This document shows positions 26,489 through 34,493 of a stretch of DNA of 64,000 nucleotides, in pieces. Below the pieces are notes generated by a model, which was not told the origin of the DNA, made no database searches, and worked only from the letters and a program-made list of their open reading frames with translations. The DNA is from Roseiarcus sp963842835 (GTDB lineage: Bacteria > Pseudomonadota > Alphaproteobacteria > Rhizobiales > Beijerinckiaceae). A program made the translations under genes and the position numbers. Where the stretch lies: positions 1,178,001 to 1,242,000 of the forward strand of contig CAWJIB010000009.1 in NCBI GenBank assembly GCA_963842835.1, in the 5' to 3' direction. Position 1 is the first letter of the stretch. Each line of letters begins with the position of its first letter.

Positions 26489-28684
26489 CTAGACTTTTAG
26501 GCGCCCCAATACAGCACTTTCAAGTAATGGGTCCGCAATTCTAGACAATTCCTTCGTCGCGATGGCCCTTGTTATTTTTATTCGCAATAAATCTGGCGCA
26601 ATGTTCGGCATAAACGCTGCAAATGTGTGATATGCAACAATTATCCCCAGGATAGACGCCGCTGCTCGCGCCCATAATCCTCCGCTCTCCGTAAAATGAA
26701 AAACGCTATCGACAGCCAGAGCCACGCAAATTACAAATATTGCACCTATAATGAAAACCCAAACGCGGTCAGACTTATCCTTAATCGCTCCAGATATTAT
26801 ATTTACGTTGATATTAAATTGAGCATCCAATTGGTTTTGAAGTACACCGACCTGCTCCGCTTGTTGAAACGAACTCAGGCGCAATTGCTCTATTTCTTTT
26901 TCCTTATCAACAGTCCTCCGTCGCTCCGCCTCTAGCTCCGCCGCATGTTCTTCCTTTAGCTTACGCTCAGCTTCGATGCTTCGTAGCTCATGATCCTTCG
27001 TCCCAACAGAATAGACCACGTTGAGTATTTGCGCACTGTTGGCGGAATTTGCGATAGAGGGATCGTTAGCGGTGGTAAGCGCAAATTCGGCGAGCGTCGC
27101 CGGGTCACTCAGGGCAGCGTCGATCTGGTCTTCGGTCAATTTGCCGAAATCGTGCAAAACAGCTCTAATTCTGTTTGTTAAATCAGGTGAAATTCTAAGC
27201 ACCCGATCACAGCTCGCGACCAGCTCAGCGCGAACAAAATCGCGAGTCGCATTGCTCCCGAATGCAAGCATAATTGAAGTAGAAAAGTGACGTAGTTCCA
27301 TGACCGGAATAATTGCGAATGAGGGGTATGCAACGTGGTCGCTACGTAAATATCGCCGCGCGCTGGTAACAAAAACAGGGCTACGTGTGAGCACCATACA
27401 TCTCGAATCAAAAACCAGCGACGAGTGCGAGCCGTTTTGACGTCTCACCGCGAACGCTAGCGACCAAGCGTCCCGCTTTGCCATATTGGGTTTAGCCTTG
27501 TCGTATGGCAACTCGTCCGTGAATCTGGCTATGTCATCGCCAGTGAAGAAGCGCTCTGAAGTTTTGTCTGGAGATATAGTGTACGGTGAGATTGTAATAC
27601 CGTGAGCCTTAATCAAAGCGTCTGGCGCGGCATAAACCTTCCTCAGGATAGTTTTTACGTTTCGATGAAATATCGCAGCTTCATTTACCGAGCCGTAACC
27701 GCACGAAGAAGGATTTTCCAACGACCCATGAGCGATTGATTTTACCTCATCAACAAGATGAGTCAGCGTACAGACACTGACTCCGTATTTTTTACAGAGA
27801 CCAAGGAGGCGCTGTATCGATTGCTGGGCAGCATCGCCGTATAGCCCAAGCAATTCTAGAAGAATCCTCGTATCCAATACGACATTTAGATTGACTTTAT
27901 TCAATTTTTTAGTAGGAAAGCGGATTTCAGAAACCAAATCTATTATTAATCCTAATTCAGTAAAATTCACAACTTTCTCAAAAACATTGTAACGTTCCCT
28001 GTATAGCCATCTAACAAAAGATGAAAATACCAACGTTGAATAAGGTGGCAGCGTTATAGTATCATCTACCGTCGTATCTATTTGCTTCGAATTATAAGGT
28101 GGATTGTCAGACTCGTCATTAGAAAGTAACGTTGACGCCTCTATCGTCGTAATCCAGTCGACAAATTTGTCGCGTAAAACGGATGGGTCGTCCGTTATGG
28201 GCTTTAGGGATTTGGTCACAGAAATAAAATCCGCAAGCGCCATCATTATATCATGCAGGTCGCGATCGGCACTTGAAAGCGACGCGGATATCGGAATGGA
28301 ATTGACTTTATCTGAGTAGTTATAAATAGAACCGTCCTCTATTGTCGTGACTCGCTCTAGATATCCGCTGCGGGCGAGTGGTTCCACCATAGACGCGGCA
28401 ATATCGCTGACTAAGTCGCTTCCGAAGAGCGGGGTCAGCTGTTTCGCCAACTCATCGGACACGAAAACCTCGCCCGCCTTTCCAGAAAGTGCAGGCAATA
28501 TGAGCGGAATAAGCGCATCCTCGGGGCGATTCGACGTCTGGCGCGCTTGCTGGAAGAAAGCATAACGCGAGAGAGCTTGTCTATTTGAAGCCACCAAAGC
28601 CTCCATTCTATCAAGGCCGTCCGTCGCATCAGACACTATCCAATCCGCGAATGGGACGGAAGCATCGCAGCGGTGCTGTCGCAT
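26489..28684 (-). CDS. Membrane-anchored PIN-like nuclease-fold protein, AT-rich, unclassified
   Basis: About 731 residues from ATG 28684; in-frame GTG 28735 and ATG 28606 are alternatives and no ribosome site decides. Order: helical N-terminus; PIN-like core at ~268-445 with NVVLDTRILLELLGLYG (Asp271), THLVDEVKSIA (Glu313), KRDAWSLAFAV (Asp405) and PVFVTSARRYL; a charged coiled coil at ~565-620; two membrane helices at ~640-661 and ~671-692; a short C-terminal tail. Composition and codon use are much more AT-rich than the neighbours, suggesting transfer. A membrane-tethered RNase effector, perhaps in phage defence or stress, is inference only; no exact family recognised. Confidence 0.7.
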   Translation of the reverse strand: MRQHRCDASVPFADWIVSDATDGLDRMEALVASNRQALSRYAFFQQARQTSNRPEDALIPLILPALSGKAGEVFVSDELAKQLTPLFGSDLVSDIAASMVEPLARSGYLERVTTIEDGSIYNYSDKVNSIPISASLSSADRDLHDIMMALADFISVTKSLKPITDDPSVLRDKFVDWITTIEASTLLSNDESDNPPYNSKQIDTTVDDTITLPPYSTLVFSSFVRWLYRERYNVFEKVVNFTELGLIIDLVSEIRFPTKKLNKVNLNVVLDTRILLELLGLYGDAAQQSIQRLLGLCKKYGVSVCTLTHLVDEVKSIAHGSLENPSSCGYGSVNEAAIFHRNVKTILRKVYAAPDALIKAHGITISPYTISPDKTSERFFTGDDIARFTDELPYDKAKPNMAKRDAWSLAFAVRRQNGSHSSLVFDSRCMVLTRSPVFVTSARRYLRSDHVAYPSFAIIPVMELRHFSTSIMLAFGSNATRDFVRAELVASCDRVLRISPDLTNRIRAVLHDFGKLTEDQIDAALSDPATLAEFALTTANDPSIANSANSAQILNVVYSVGTKDHELRSIEAERKLKEEHAAELEAERRRTVDKEKEIEQLRLSSFQQAEQVGVLQNQLDAQFNINVNIISGAIKDKSDRVWVFIIGAIFVICVALAVDSVFHFTESGGLWARAAASILGIIVAYHTFAAFMPNIAPDLLRIKITRAIATKELSRIADPLLESAVLGRLKV

Positions 28685-28892
28685 TGTCGCGACGGCGGCG
28701 CAGCAATTCGATGAGGTCCTCGGAGCGTTTTTCACGCTGCGGGCTTTTTTTCGGTCGGCGGTCTCGTCATCTGCGGGGCGCGGACATTAGAGGGATTCCC
28801 CGATTAGCAGCGGTCTTCGCAATCAGTGGGGAACGCGGTCGGCTGGATAAAGCCCGACTTCTCCATATTAAACCATTTTCGCGTCGAACAGA

Positions 28893-28913
28893 GTCGGCCA
28901 TCCCCGTGTAATC
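28893..28913 (-). repeat. IS21-end-like repeat copy 1
   Basis: On the minus strand, GGGGATGGCCGACTC followed a few bases later by AAAATGG (towards 28873). It matches copy 2 at most positions. Confidence 0.4.
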
Positions 28914-29142
28914 TTTCCTCGTCGCGCGAATTTCCGTTCGCTCCTTTGCATAAATTACGCCCAAATGTCTTCGCGCCTTTTGGATCGCCAGCGGCGATCC
29001 GTGGAAACTGTGAAAGGCGGCGTTCGATGAAATGTCCGCTTGTGACAACCGGCGTCACCTCGTTGTACGGCAATACCGGGCGCCTCTCTGCCATTCAAGT
29101 GGCGACGCCGTGTGACCGCTCCCCCCCATTTGAGACGATCGA

Positions 29143-29162
29143 AGTCGGCCACCCCCGTCAGA
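29143..29162 (-). repeat. IS21-end-like repeat copy 2
   Basis: On the minus strand, GGGGGTGGCCGACTTCGATCG then CAAATGG (towards 29127), the same orientation as copy 1. Confidence 0.4.
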
Positions 29163-29171
29163 AATTCCCGG

Positions 29172-30146
29172 CTAGAACGCCACCTGACGGCGCACGAGTT
29201 GGTTAACGCGCTCGTTTTGCTCCGGCGTTAGATGGGCGGTCGCGGCGTCGAGTTCGGGGTCGTCGATGCCGCCGGCTTTGGCGAAGCGATTCCAGGTCGC
29301 CGCTTCGACCAGATCGCGGGGCACGCCGCGGCCGCTGACATAGAGATGGGCGAGGCGGTTTTGCGCGATCGGGTTGTTGCGCGCCGCCGCTATGAGAAAG
29401 ATCTTGGCCGCTTTGGCCTCGTTCTTTTCGACGCCGACGCCGTTGAACAGCATGATCGCATATTCGACCTGGCCGGCGATGATGCCGGCGTCGGCGGCGC
29501 GCTTGAGCCAATGCGCGCTTTCCTCGATGTCGAGCGGAACGCCGCGCCCCTCGCGCAGGAGAACGCCGTAGGAATAGGCGCCGTTGTCGTCGCCGGCCTC
29601 GGCGGCGCGCCGAAAATAATCGGCGGCCTTAGCGAAGTCGGGCTTGTCGGCGCCGTCGCCCGCGATCGCCATGACGCCGAGATTGTAGAGCGCTCCGGCC
29701 TGGCCTTGCGCCGCGGCCTTTTCGAACTGCGCCTTGGCGCCGGCGCGATCCTTGTCGACGCCGGGGGCGCCGTTGAGCAGGAGCGCGCCGAGAGCGAACG
29801 CGGCCTCCCGGTCGCCGATGCCGCTCGCCAGGCGATACCAGCGCGCGGCCTCCGCCAGATCCTGTCGAACCGCGTAGCCGTCGCGGTAGATCTCGCCGAT
29901 CAGGGTCATTCCGGCGGCGTCCCTCGGGTCCGCCGCGACGCGCTTCATCGCCTCCCTGAACGCAGTCATGTAAAAGCCGCGCTGATAGGCGGCGAAGGCG
30001 AGATCGGGCGCCGGCCCTTGCGCGGGCGTCGGGCCATTGCCCTGGGGAGGCGGCGCGTAAGGCGGCGCAAAGGTCTGGGCGCGCGGCGCGACCGGCGCGG
30101 CCAGAGCGAGAATGAGGGCGAAGCCTATGCCGATCGCTTTTTTCAT
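29172..30146 (-). CDS. Secreted Sel1-repeat (SLR/TPR-like) protein
   Basis: 324 residues from ATG 30146. Signal peptide MKKAIGIGFALILALAAPVA then a Pro/Gln-rich linker. At least six Sel1-like repeats of ~36 residues follow, e.g. EAARWYRLASGIGDREAAFA, YNLGVMAIAGDGADKPDFAK and YSYGVLLREGRGVPLDIEES. Such proteins are periplasmic scaffolds for protein-protein contacts; partner unknown. It lies 8 bp after the ThiE-like gene on the same strand, so the two are likely co-transcribed. Confidence 0.85.
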   Translation of the reverse strand: MKKAIGIGFALILALAAPVAPRAQTFAPPYAPPPQGNGPTPAQGPAPDLAFAAYQRGFYMTAFREAMKRVAADPRDAAGMTLIGEIYRDGYAVRQDLAEAARWYRLASGIGDREAAFALGALLLNGAPGVDKDRAGAKAQFEKAAAQGQAGALYNLGVMAIAGDGADKPDFAKAADYFRRAAEAGDDNGAYSYGVLLREGRGVPLDIEESAHWLKRAADAGIIAGQVEYAIMLFNGVGVEKNEAKAAKIFLIAAARNNPIAQNRLAHLYVSGRGVPRDLVEAATWNRFAKAGGIDDPELDAATAHLTPEQNERVNQLVRRQVAF

Positions 30147-30154
30147 GGGCCGCT

Positions 30155-30793
30155 CTACACCGTCGCTTTCGCCACAAGCGCCTGCGCCTGGGCCACGGCC
30201 GCGGCAGCCGACGGCGCTTGCCAGATCGCGTCGCCGAGGGCGACGAAATCCGCTCCCGCGGCGGTCAGCGGCGCTACGGCGTCGAGCGCCCCTGCGAAGG
30301 CGACGCAGGGTGTCTCGAAGATCTCCGCCCACCAGGCGGTGCGCTCGACCGTTTCGGCGAGCGGCGGCGTGAAACCGTCGCGTCGGGGCTCGCCGAACAT
30401 GACGTAGTCCGCGCCCGCCTCGCCCGCGGCCATCGCGTCGTCGCGCGAGCGCAAGCCCCCCGCCCCGACGATGCGCGCGGGATGCAGGCTCGTCAGGGCT
30501 TCGGCGAGCTCCGGTCCGACCCCTGTGATATGTGCGCCGTCCGCGCCGGCGCGCGCGGCCAGCCGCGGGTCGTTTTCGACGAGCGTCGCGACATCGCGCG
30601 CCGCCGCGAGTTCGACGAGGCGCTGGACAATTCGTTTGGCGTCGCCTTCCGCGGCCGGGTCGATGCGCACGAGCGCGCTCGCCACGTCCCCGGCGCCGAG
30701 CGCCTCGGCGAAGCGCGGGGCGAAAGCGGCGAGGTCAGCGACCCCCAATGGCGGCGTGATGAGGTAGAGGCGGCAGGAGGAAGCGGCGGCCAT
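30155..30793 (-). CDS. Thiamine-phosphate synthase-like (ThiE/TenI) protein
   Basis: 212 residues with a TIM-barrel ThiE layout: LYLITPP at strand 1, LVENDPRLAARAGADGAHI in place of the usual IND...A-G-A-D-G-V-H, IVGAGGLRSRDDAMAAGEAG for the diphosphate-binding loop, and ADYVMFGE. ThiE joins HMP-PP and HET-P to make thiamine phosphate. Here the loop has GAGG where true ThiE has a conserved Ser, and HLGQ is HITG. It may be a divergent enzyme or a TenI-like relative. No thiamine gene or TPP riboswitch is adjacent. Confidence 0.7.
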   Translation of the reverse strand: MAAASSCRLYLITPPLGVADLAAFAPRFAEALGAGDVASALVRIDPAAEGDAKRIVQRLVELAAARDVATLVENDPRLAARAGADGAHITGVGPELAEALTSLHPARIVGAGGLRSRDDAMAAGEAGADYVMFGEPRRDGFTPPLAETVERTAWWAEIFETPCVAFAGALDAVAPLTAAGADFVALGDAIWQAPSAAAAVAQAQALVAKATV

Positions 30794-30913
30794 GGCGCGC
30801 GGTCAAATTTCCGTTTGAAAAGAAGATTGCCGACCAATGCGGCCAAAAGTGCGGCCGCGCAACCCCAAGGGCTCGCCAAATCTCGCCGGCGCCGGTGGAG
30901 CGCCCGGCGCGAA

Positions 30914-31462
30914 CTATCGCGCGAAGGCCTCCCGCAGCCGCTCGACCTGAGTGGCTACCGCCGAGCGCCGCGGCGCCGGAGCGAGCCCGTTCGCGACCGC
31001 CATCGACTGGTCGAGATGTGCGACGCGCGCTTGCAGGCGCAGGGATTTCAGGCTGAATTGGCGCAGGGCGGGCGGGAGTTGTTCGAACAGATCGGCGCCG
31101 CAGGCGATATCCTGCTCGGCGAGCCGGACCCTATGCTTCTCGGACAGGGCCTGCGCGGTCGTTAATTCCCCCTCGTTGACCGCGCGCTGGAGCAGCAGCC
31201 ATGAGGCGACCTGCATGAGCCGCGTCGTGAGCCGCATGCTCTCCGTCGCATAGGCCAAGGCGACGGGGCGGCTCAGGCGCCGCGACTCCTCGCGCCCGGG
31301 GCCGTCGAGATAGGCCGCCGCTTCCTCGACCAGGGTCATGCCCTCTTTGAACAGGGACTTGAACGCGTCCGAGGCGGCGAGCTTGTGGATGAAGGAAACC
31401 GTCTTCGCCTCGGGCTCGTCGGCCGCCGACAGACTCTGCCTCGACCCGTTGTGACGACCCAT
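30914..31462 (-). CDS. rcdA: RcdA homologue (DUF1465), CtrA-degradation adaptor
   Basis: 182 residues from ATG 31462, chosen because AGGAG lies eight bases upstream; ATG 31483 is an alternative. It is a helical bundle typical of DUF1465: FIHKLAASDAFKSLFKEGMT, YATESMRLTTRLMQVASWLL and ALSEKHRVRLAEQDIACGA. In Caulobacter RcdA is the ClpXP adaptor that helps deliver CtrA for proteolysis at G1-S. Two CtrA-like boxes upstream support regulation by CtrA. Confidence 0.85.
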   Translation of the reverse strand: MGRHNGSRQSLSAADEPEAKTVSFIHKLAASDAFKSLFKEGMTLVEEAAAYLDGPGREESRRLSRPVALAYATESMRLTTRLMQVASWLLLQRAVNEGELTTAQALSEKHRVRLAEQDIACGADLFEQLPPALRQFSLKSLRLQARVAHLDQSMAVANGLAPAPRRSAVATQVERLREAFAR

Positions 31463-31536
31463 GATTCGTTCTCCTATCCGCATGAAATTGGCGCGCCATG
31501 CGTCCCGATTTCGAGCGCGCGGCTCTCCGCCACGAG

Positions 31537-31551
31537 CTAACGCAAGATTAA
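31537..31551 (-). promoter_or_regulatory. CtrA-like box, rcdA proximal
   Basis: CTAA-N7-TTAA, one mismatch from the CtrA consensus, 75 bp upstream of the rcdA start. Confidence 0.45.
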
Positions 31552-31591
31552 CGCCGCTCTTTGCCGGCCGCTCGTTTACTTTTCGATAAGG

Positions 31592-31606
31592 TTAACGAAT
31601 TCTTAA
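31592..31606 (-). promoter_or_regulatory. Perfect CtrA box upstream of rcdA
   Basis: TTAACGAATTCTTAA is an exact TTAA-N7-TTAA, 130 bp upstream of the rcdA start. In Caulobacter rcdA is a CtrA target, so this is the expected site. Confidence 0.65.
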
Positions 31607-31623
31607 TGAATTGCGAACAATTG

Positions 31624-31648
31624 AAAAAAATAGCCGCCCAAGGGCGGC
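31624..31648 (-). terminator. Rho-independent terminator upstream of rcdA
   Basis: On the minus strand: stem GCCGCCC (31639-31633 complement) with GGGCGGC, two-base loop, then TATTTTTTTC. It insulates rcdA from transcripts arriving from DUF1192. Confidence 0.85.
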
Positions 31649-31745
31649 CAAGGAATTAGATGATGGGAGGCATCGAACAGAACGGATAGGAGCCATTCAG
31701 AACCCGAAACTTGGGTCGAATCGATTCATAATTGGTAATCGTTAA
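31624..31745 (-). ncRNA. Candidate terminator-ended small RNA or attenuated leader
   Basis: The minus strand has about 95 non-coding nt containing an exposed GCCTCCCATC (anti-Shine-Dalgarno-like), then a classical terminator (31624-31648). No gene of ordinary size precedes it closely. A possible promoter reads TTGCTA with an AT-rich -10 near 31730. Alternatively it is simply the 3' end of the DUF1192 transcript. Transcription has not been shown. Confidence 0.3.
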
Positions 31746-31864
31746 TGATCGGTTAGCAAGGCGTCGCCGCGACGAGCGAATTCGCGAATCTCGAGATCGG
31801 CCAGCCTCGAGGCGGGGCCTCCTGCGCCAAAACGCGACACCGCTGCGAAAGAAAGGCCTTCGGG

Positions 31865-32071
31865 TCAGGTCTTGAAGAACGCGCTCGCGGCGTCCCGAGT
31901 GGCCTCGCGCGCCTTGATGGCGCGTTCCAGCCTCGCTATTTCCTGCCTGAGCGTCTCGATTCGTTCGGCGAGTTCCGGCGCGGAGAGATCGTCGAGGGGC
32001 TGCCCGATTCCATGAGCCGGAGGCTTCGGGCGCTTGGCGCCGAAAAGAGCGTCCTCGTCGAAAGCGCCCAT
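31865..32071 (-). CDS. DUF1192 small protein
   Basis: 68 residues from ATG 32071. Begins MGAFDEDALFGAKRPKPP and has the DUF1192 core LSAPELAERIETLRQEIARL, a short coiled-coil helix. The family is confined mostly to Alphaproteobacteria and is of unknown function. It is often found near rcdA, as here. The frame is open a little upstream (32116), but the family starts at 32071. Confidence 0.85.
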   Translation of the reverse strand: MGAFDEDALFGAKRPKPPAHGIGQPLDDLSAPELAERIETLRQEIARLERAIKAREATRDAASAFFKT

Positions 32072-32202
32072 GACCGCGTCTCCTCGGAAATCGATCGCGC
32101 CGATCCGCCAGGCCAAAGCATAGCGCGATTCCCGTGGGTTTGCCCAGTTGGCGCGTCGGGGCGCCGTTCTGTAGACTGGCCGCGGCGCCAGGAGGGCTGA
32201 CG

Positions 32203-33045
32203 ATGCGCGATTTCACTGACAGGACGGCGTTCATAACCGGCGGCGCCGGCGGGTTCGGGCGCGCCTTCGCCAAGGCGCTGCTGGCGGAAGGCGCGAAAGT
32301 CGCGCTCGCCGACGTCGACGAACGCGCGCTGGCGCGCGCGGTCGAAGAGTTGCAGGCGCCGCCCGGCCGTCTCCTGGGATTGGCCTGCGACGCGTCGGAT
32401 CGAAGCTCGCTCGAACAGGCGGCGGCGGAAGCGATTCGCGCTTTCGGGCGCGTCCATCTCGTCTTCAACAACGCCGGCGTCGGCGGCCGCAGCGCCGGAC
32501 TGGAAGAATTGACCGGGCCGGATTGGGAATGGGTCATCCGCGTGAACCTGATGTCCGTCGCGCACGGCGCGGCGATCTTCCTGCCGCATCTGCGCGCGCA
32601 CGGCGAGGGCGGCCATTTCGTCAACACCGCGTCAATGGCCGGCATGCTTGGGCAACCGCAAATGGGACCCTACAGCGCCACCAAGGCCGCCGTGGTCGCC
32701 TTGTCGGAAACGCTGTCTCACGAATTGAAGGGGACGAATATCGGCGTCAGCGTGCTGTGTCCGGGCTTCGCCAAGACGGGCATCGCGGACGACCGGCCCA
32801 ACCCGCTCGCCCCGCAGGCGGCGCAAAAGGTCTCCAAGGCGGGAGCCGAGCGCGCGGCGCAGGTTCGGCTGGCCGTCCAGACCGGCCTCGACCCGGCGGA
32901 GGTCGCGGCGCGGACCCTGCAAGGAATCCGCGACGACGACCTTTATATCTTCACGCACGCCGACATGCGGCCCTGGCTCGACAAGCGGCTCGACCGCATT
33001 CGCGCGGCCTACGACAAGGCCGATCGCTTCGCGCTCTTGGTTTAA
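32203..33045 (+). CDS. Short-chain dehydrogenase/reductase
   Basis: 280 residues from ATG 32203 with GGAGGG upstream. Classical SDR: TGGAGGFGRAFAKALL (TGxxxGxG cofactor loop), ALADVDER with an acidic residue after strand 2 favouring NAD, NNAGVGG, and the YSATK catalytic Tyr-Lys (MGPYSATKAAVVAL) with Ser in NTASMAG. The C-terminal part (LYIFTHADMRPWLDKRLDRI) is found in a common group of proteobacterial SDRs of unknown substrate. Confidence 0.88.
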   Translation: MRDFTDRTAFITGGAGGFGRAFAKALLAEGAKVALADVDERALARAVEELQAPPGRLLGLACDASDRSSLEQAAAEAIRAFGRVHLVFNNAGVGGRSAGLEELTGPDWEWVIRVNLMSVAHGAAIFLPHLRAHGEGGHFVNTASMAGMLGQPQMGPYSATKAAVVALSETLSHELKGTNIGVSVLCPGFAKTGIADDRPNPLAPQAAQKVSKAGAERAAQVRLAVQTGLDPAEVAARTLQGIRDDDLYIFTHADMRPWLDKRLDRIRAAYDKADRFALLV

Positions 33046-33055
33046 GATCGCCGGC

Positions 33056-34225
33056 TCAGCCGGCCGCGTCCCCGCCGACAATGAACCCACCCCCCAGCAC
33101 CCGCGCGCGCGGGTCGCACGAGGCGTAAAAGACGCAGGCCTGGCCCGGCGAGACGCCGTTCTCGGGTTCGTCGAATTCGACGGCGCCGCCGGGAAGCAGC
33201 GTCGCGGGCGCGGGCGGGCGCGTCGACCGCACGCGCGCCGCGATGGGCAAGCCCCGGGCGGGAATATCGGCGAAGCTTCCCTCGCCGATCCAGTTGACGT
33301 CGCGCAAGTGAATGCGCCGGATTTCGAGGGCCTGGCGCGGCCCGACGACGACCCGCGCCGTCCGCGCGTCGAGCGCGACGACATAGAGCGGCTCCGCGGC
33401 GGCGATCCCCAGGCCGCGCCGCTGCCCGATCGTGTAATGCAGGATGCCGGCGTGGCGGCCCAGCACGCGCCCGTCGATATGGACGATCTCGCCGGCCTCG
33501 GCGGCGCCGGGCAGCAGGCGCTCGATCATCTGGCTGTAATGGCCCGCCGGCACGAAGCAGATGTCTTGGCTGTCCGCCTTGTCGGCGATCGCCAGACCGA
33601 ATTCGTGCGCCAGGGCGCGCACCTCCGGCTTGGGCAGCGCGCCCAGGGGAAAGCGCAGCAGAGAGAGCTGGTCGCGCGTCGTGGCGAAGAGAAAATAGCT
33701 TTGATCGCGCTCGGCGTCGGCCGCGCGATAGAGGGCGCGCCCGCCGCGGCCGTCGTCGCCCGAGACGACGTAATGGCCGGTCGCGAGAATGTCCGCGCCC
33801 AGGTCCCTGGCGGCCTCGAACAGATCGGCGAACTTCATGTGCTGATTGCAGGCCACGCACGGAATCGGGGTTTCGCCCGAAACATAGGCCCGCGCGAAGG
33901 GCTCGATGACCTTCTCGCGAAACCGCGTCTCGTAATCCAGGACGTAGTGGGGAACGCCAAGACGCGCGGCGACGTCGCGCGCGTCGTGAATGTCCTGGCC
34001 GGCGCAGCATGCGCCTTTGCGGTGGGTGGCCGCGCCGTGATCGTAAAGCTGCATGGTGACGCCGACGACGTCGTAGCCGTCGCGCGCCAGCAGCGCCGCG
34101 ACGACGCTCGAATCCACGCCGCCGGACATCGCGACGACGACGCGGGTATCCGCGGGGGCCTTGGGCAGGCCGAGGCTATTGAGAGGGCGCGCCGAAGCGA
34201 CTCGAGGGATTTGCGGGGCCAACAT
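33056..34225 (-). CDS. mnmA: tRNA-specific 2-thiouridylase
   Basis: 389 residues. PP-loop MSGGVDSSVVAALL near the N-terminus, YDHGAATHRKGACCAGQD, the first catalytic Cys in PCVACNQHMKF, the second in SQDICFVPAGHYSQM, and a C-terminal beta barrel with HYTIGQRRGLGI. It installs the 2-thio group at the wobble uridine of tRNA Lys, Glu and Gln. Length and all catalytic positions are normal. It converges on the SDR gene. Confidence 0.95.
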   Translation of the reverse strand: MLAPQIPRVASARPLNSLGLPKAPADTRVVVAMSGGVDSSVVAALLARDGYDVVGVTMQLYDHGAATHRKGACCAGQDIHDARDVAARLGVPHYVLDYETRFREKVIEPFARAYVSGETPIPCVACNQHMKFADLFEAARDLGADILATGHYVVSGDDGRGGRALYRAADAERDQSYFLFATTRDQLSLLRFPLGALPKPEVRALAHEFGLAIADKADSQDICFVPAGHYSQMIERLLPGAAEAGEIVHIDGRVLGRHAGILHYTIGQRRGLGIAAAEPLYVVALDARTARVVVGPRQALEIRRIHLRDVNWIGEGSFADIPARGLPIAARVRSTRPPAPATLLPGGAVEFDEPENGVSPGQACVFYASCDPRARVLGGGFIVGGDAAG

Positions 34226-34383
34226 CAGGTTTCGTCCGAGGCCGATCAGGCCATCTGTTTGCTTCCTATATCATCAGACGCTGGGGGAATGGGGGGAAAA
34301 TGTCGCCGCCCGCCGGCCCGGCCGATGGCGGGCGTCCCGCGCTCGGCCGCTCGCGGCGTCAACAATATCGAAACGATATCAGC

Positions 34384-34397
34384 ACGTTTTGAAACGT
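34384..34397. promoter_or_regulatory. Operator-like palindrome upstream of sciP
   Basis: ACGTTTTGAAACGT is a perfect dyad around TG, 97 bp upstream of the sciP start and within the mnmA-sciP divergent region. The binding protein is unknown. Confidence 0.35.
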
Positions 34398-34424
34398 TTT
34401 GTTATGAATTTCGTCACGTCGCGC

Positions 34425-34439
34425 TTAGGCAAATCTTAA
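34425..34439 (+). promoter_or_regulatory. CtrA-like box upstream of sciP
   Basis: TTAGGCAAATCTTAA (TTAG-N7-TTAA), one mismatch from consensus, 55 bp upstream of the sciP start. SciP is CtrA-activated in Caulobacter, so the site fits a conserved feedback loop. Confidence 0.55.
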
Positions 34440-34493
34440 GTTGCAGGCCCTACACTCCACCAAGTTGGACTTGCGTTCGGGTGTGAGAGTCAA

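Larger units (their letters stand above)
28685..29171. other. Intergenic remnant region with repeated IS-end-like sequences
   Basis: 487 bp without a supported gene. Two similar segments in direct orientation, near 28882-28913 and 29131-29162, read on the minus strand GGGG-TGGCCGACT-(2)-G-TCG followed by AAATGG. Two such copies ~250 bp apart resemble the multiple terminal repeats at one end of IS21-family elements, but no istA/istB gene remains. This is probably the scar that brought in, or was left beside, the adjacent AT-rich gene. Confidence 0.4.

Noticed and set aside
30155..30793. TPP riboswitch for the ThiE-like gene
   Set aside because: The ~120 bp upstream contains no THI-box core (CUGAGA/ACCUGA) that I can recognise.
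31656..31760. Tail SYPFCSMPPII as a possible small peptide, or a MNRFDPSFGF leader with attenuation
   Set aside because: No in-frame start for the former and no aromatic-amino-acid gene downstream for the latter; kept only as part of the small-RNA candidate.
33046..33062. Small dyad CCGGCTCAGCCGG between the SDR and mnmA stops as a bidirectional terminator
   Set aside because: Too short, no T-tract on either side, and partly inside the mnmA stop region.
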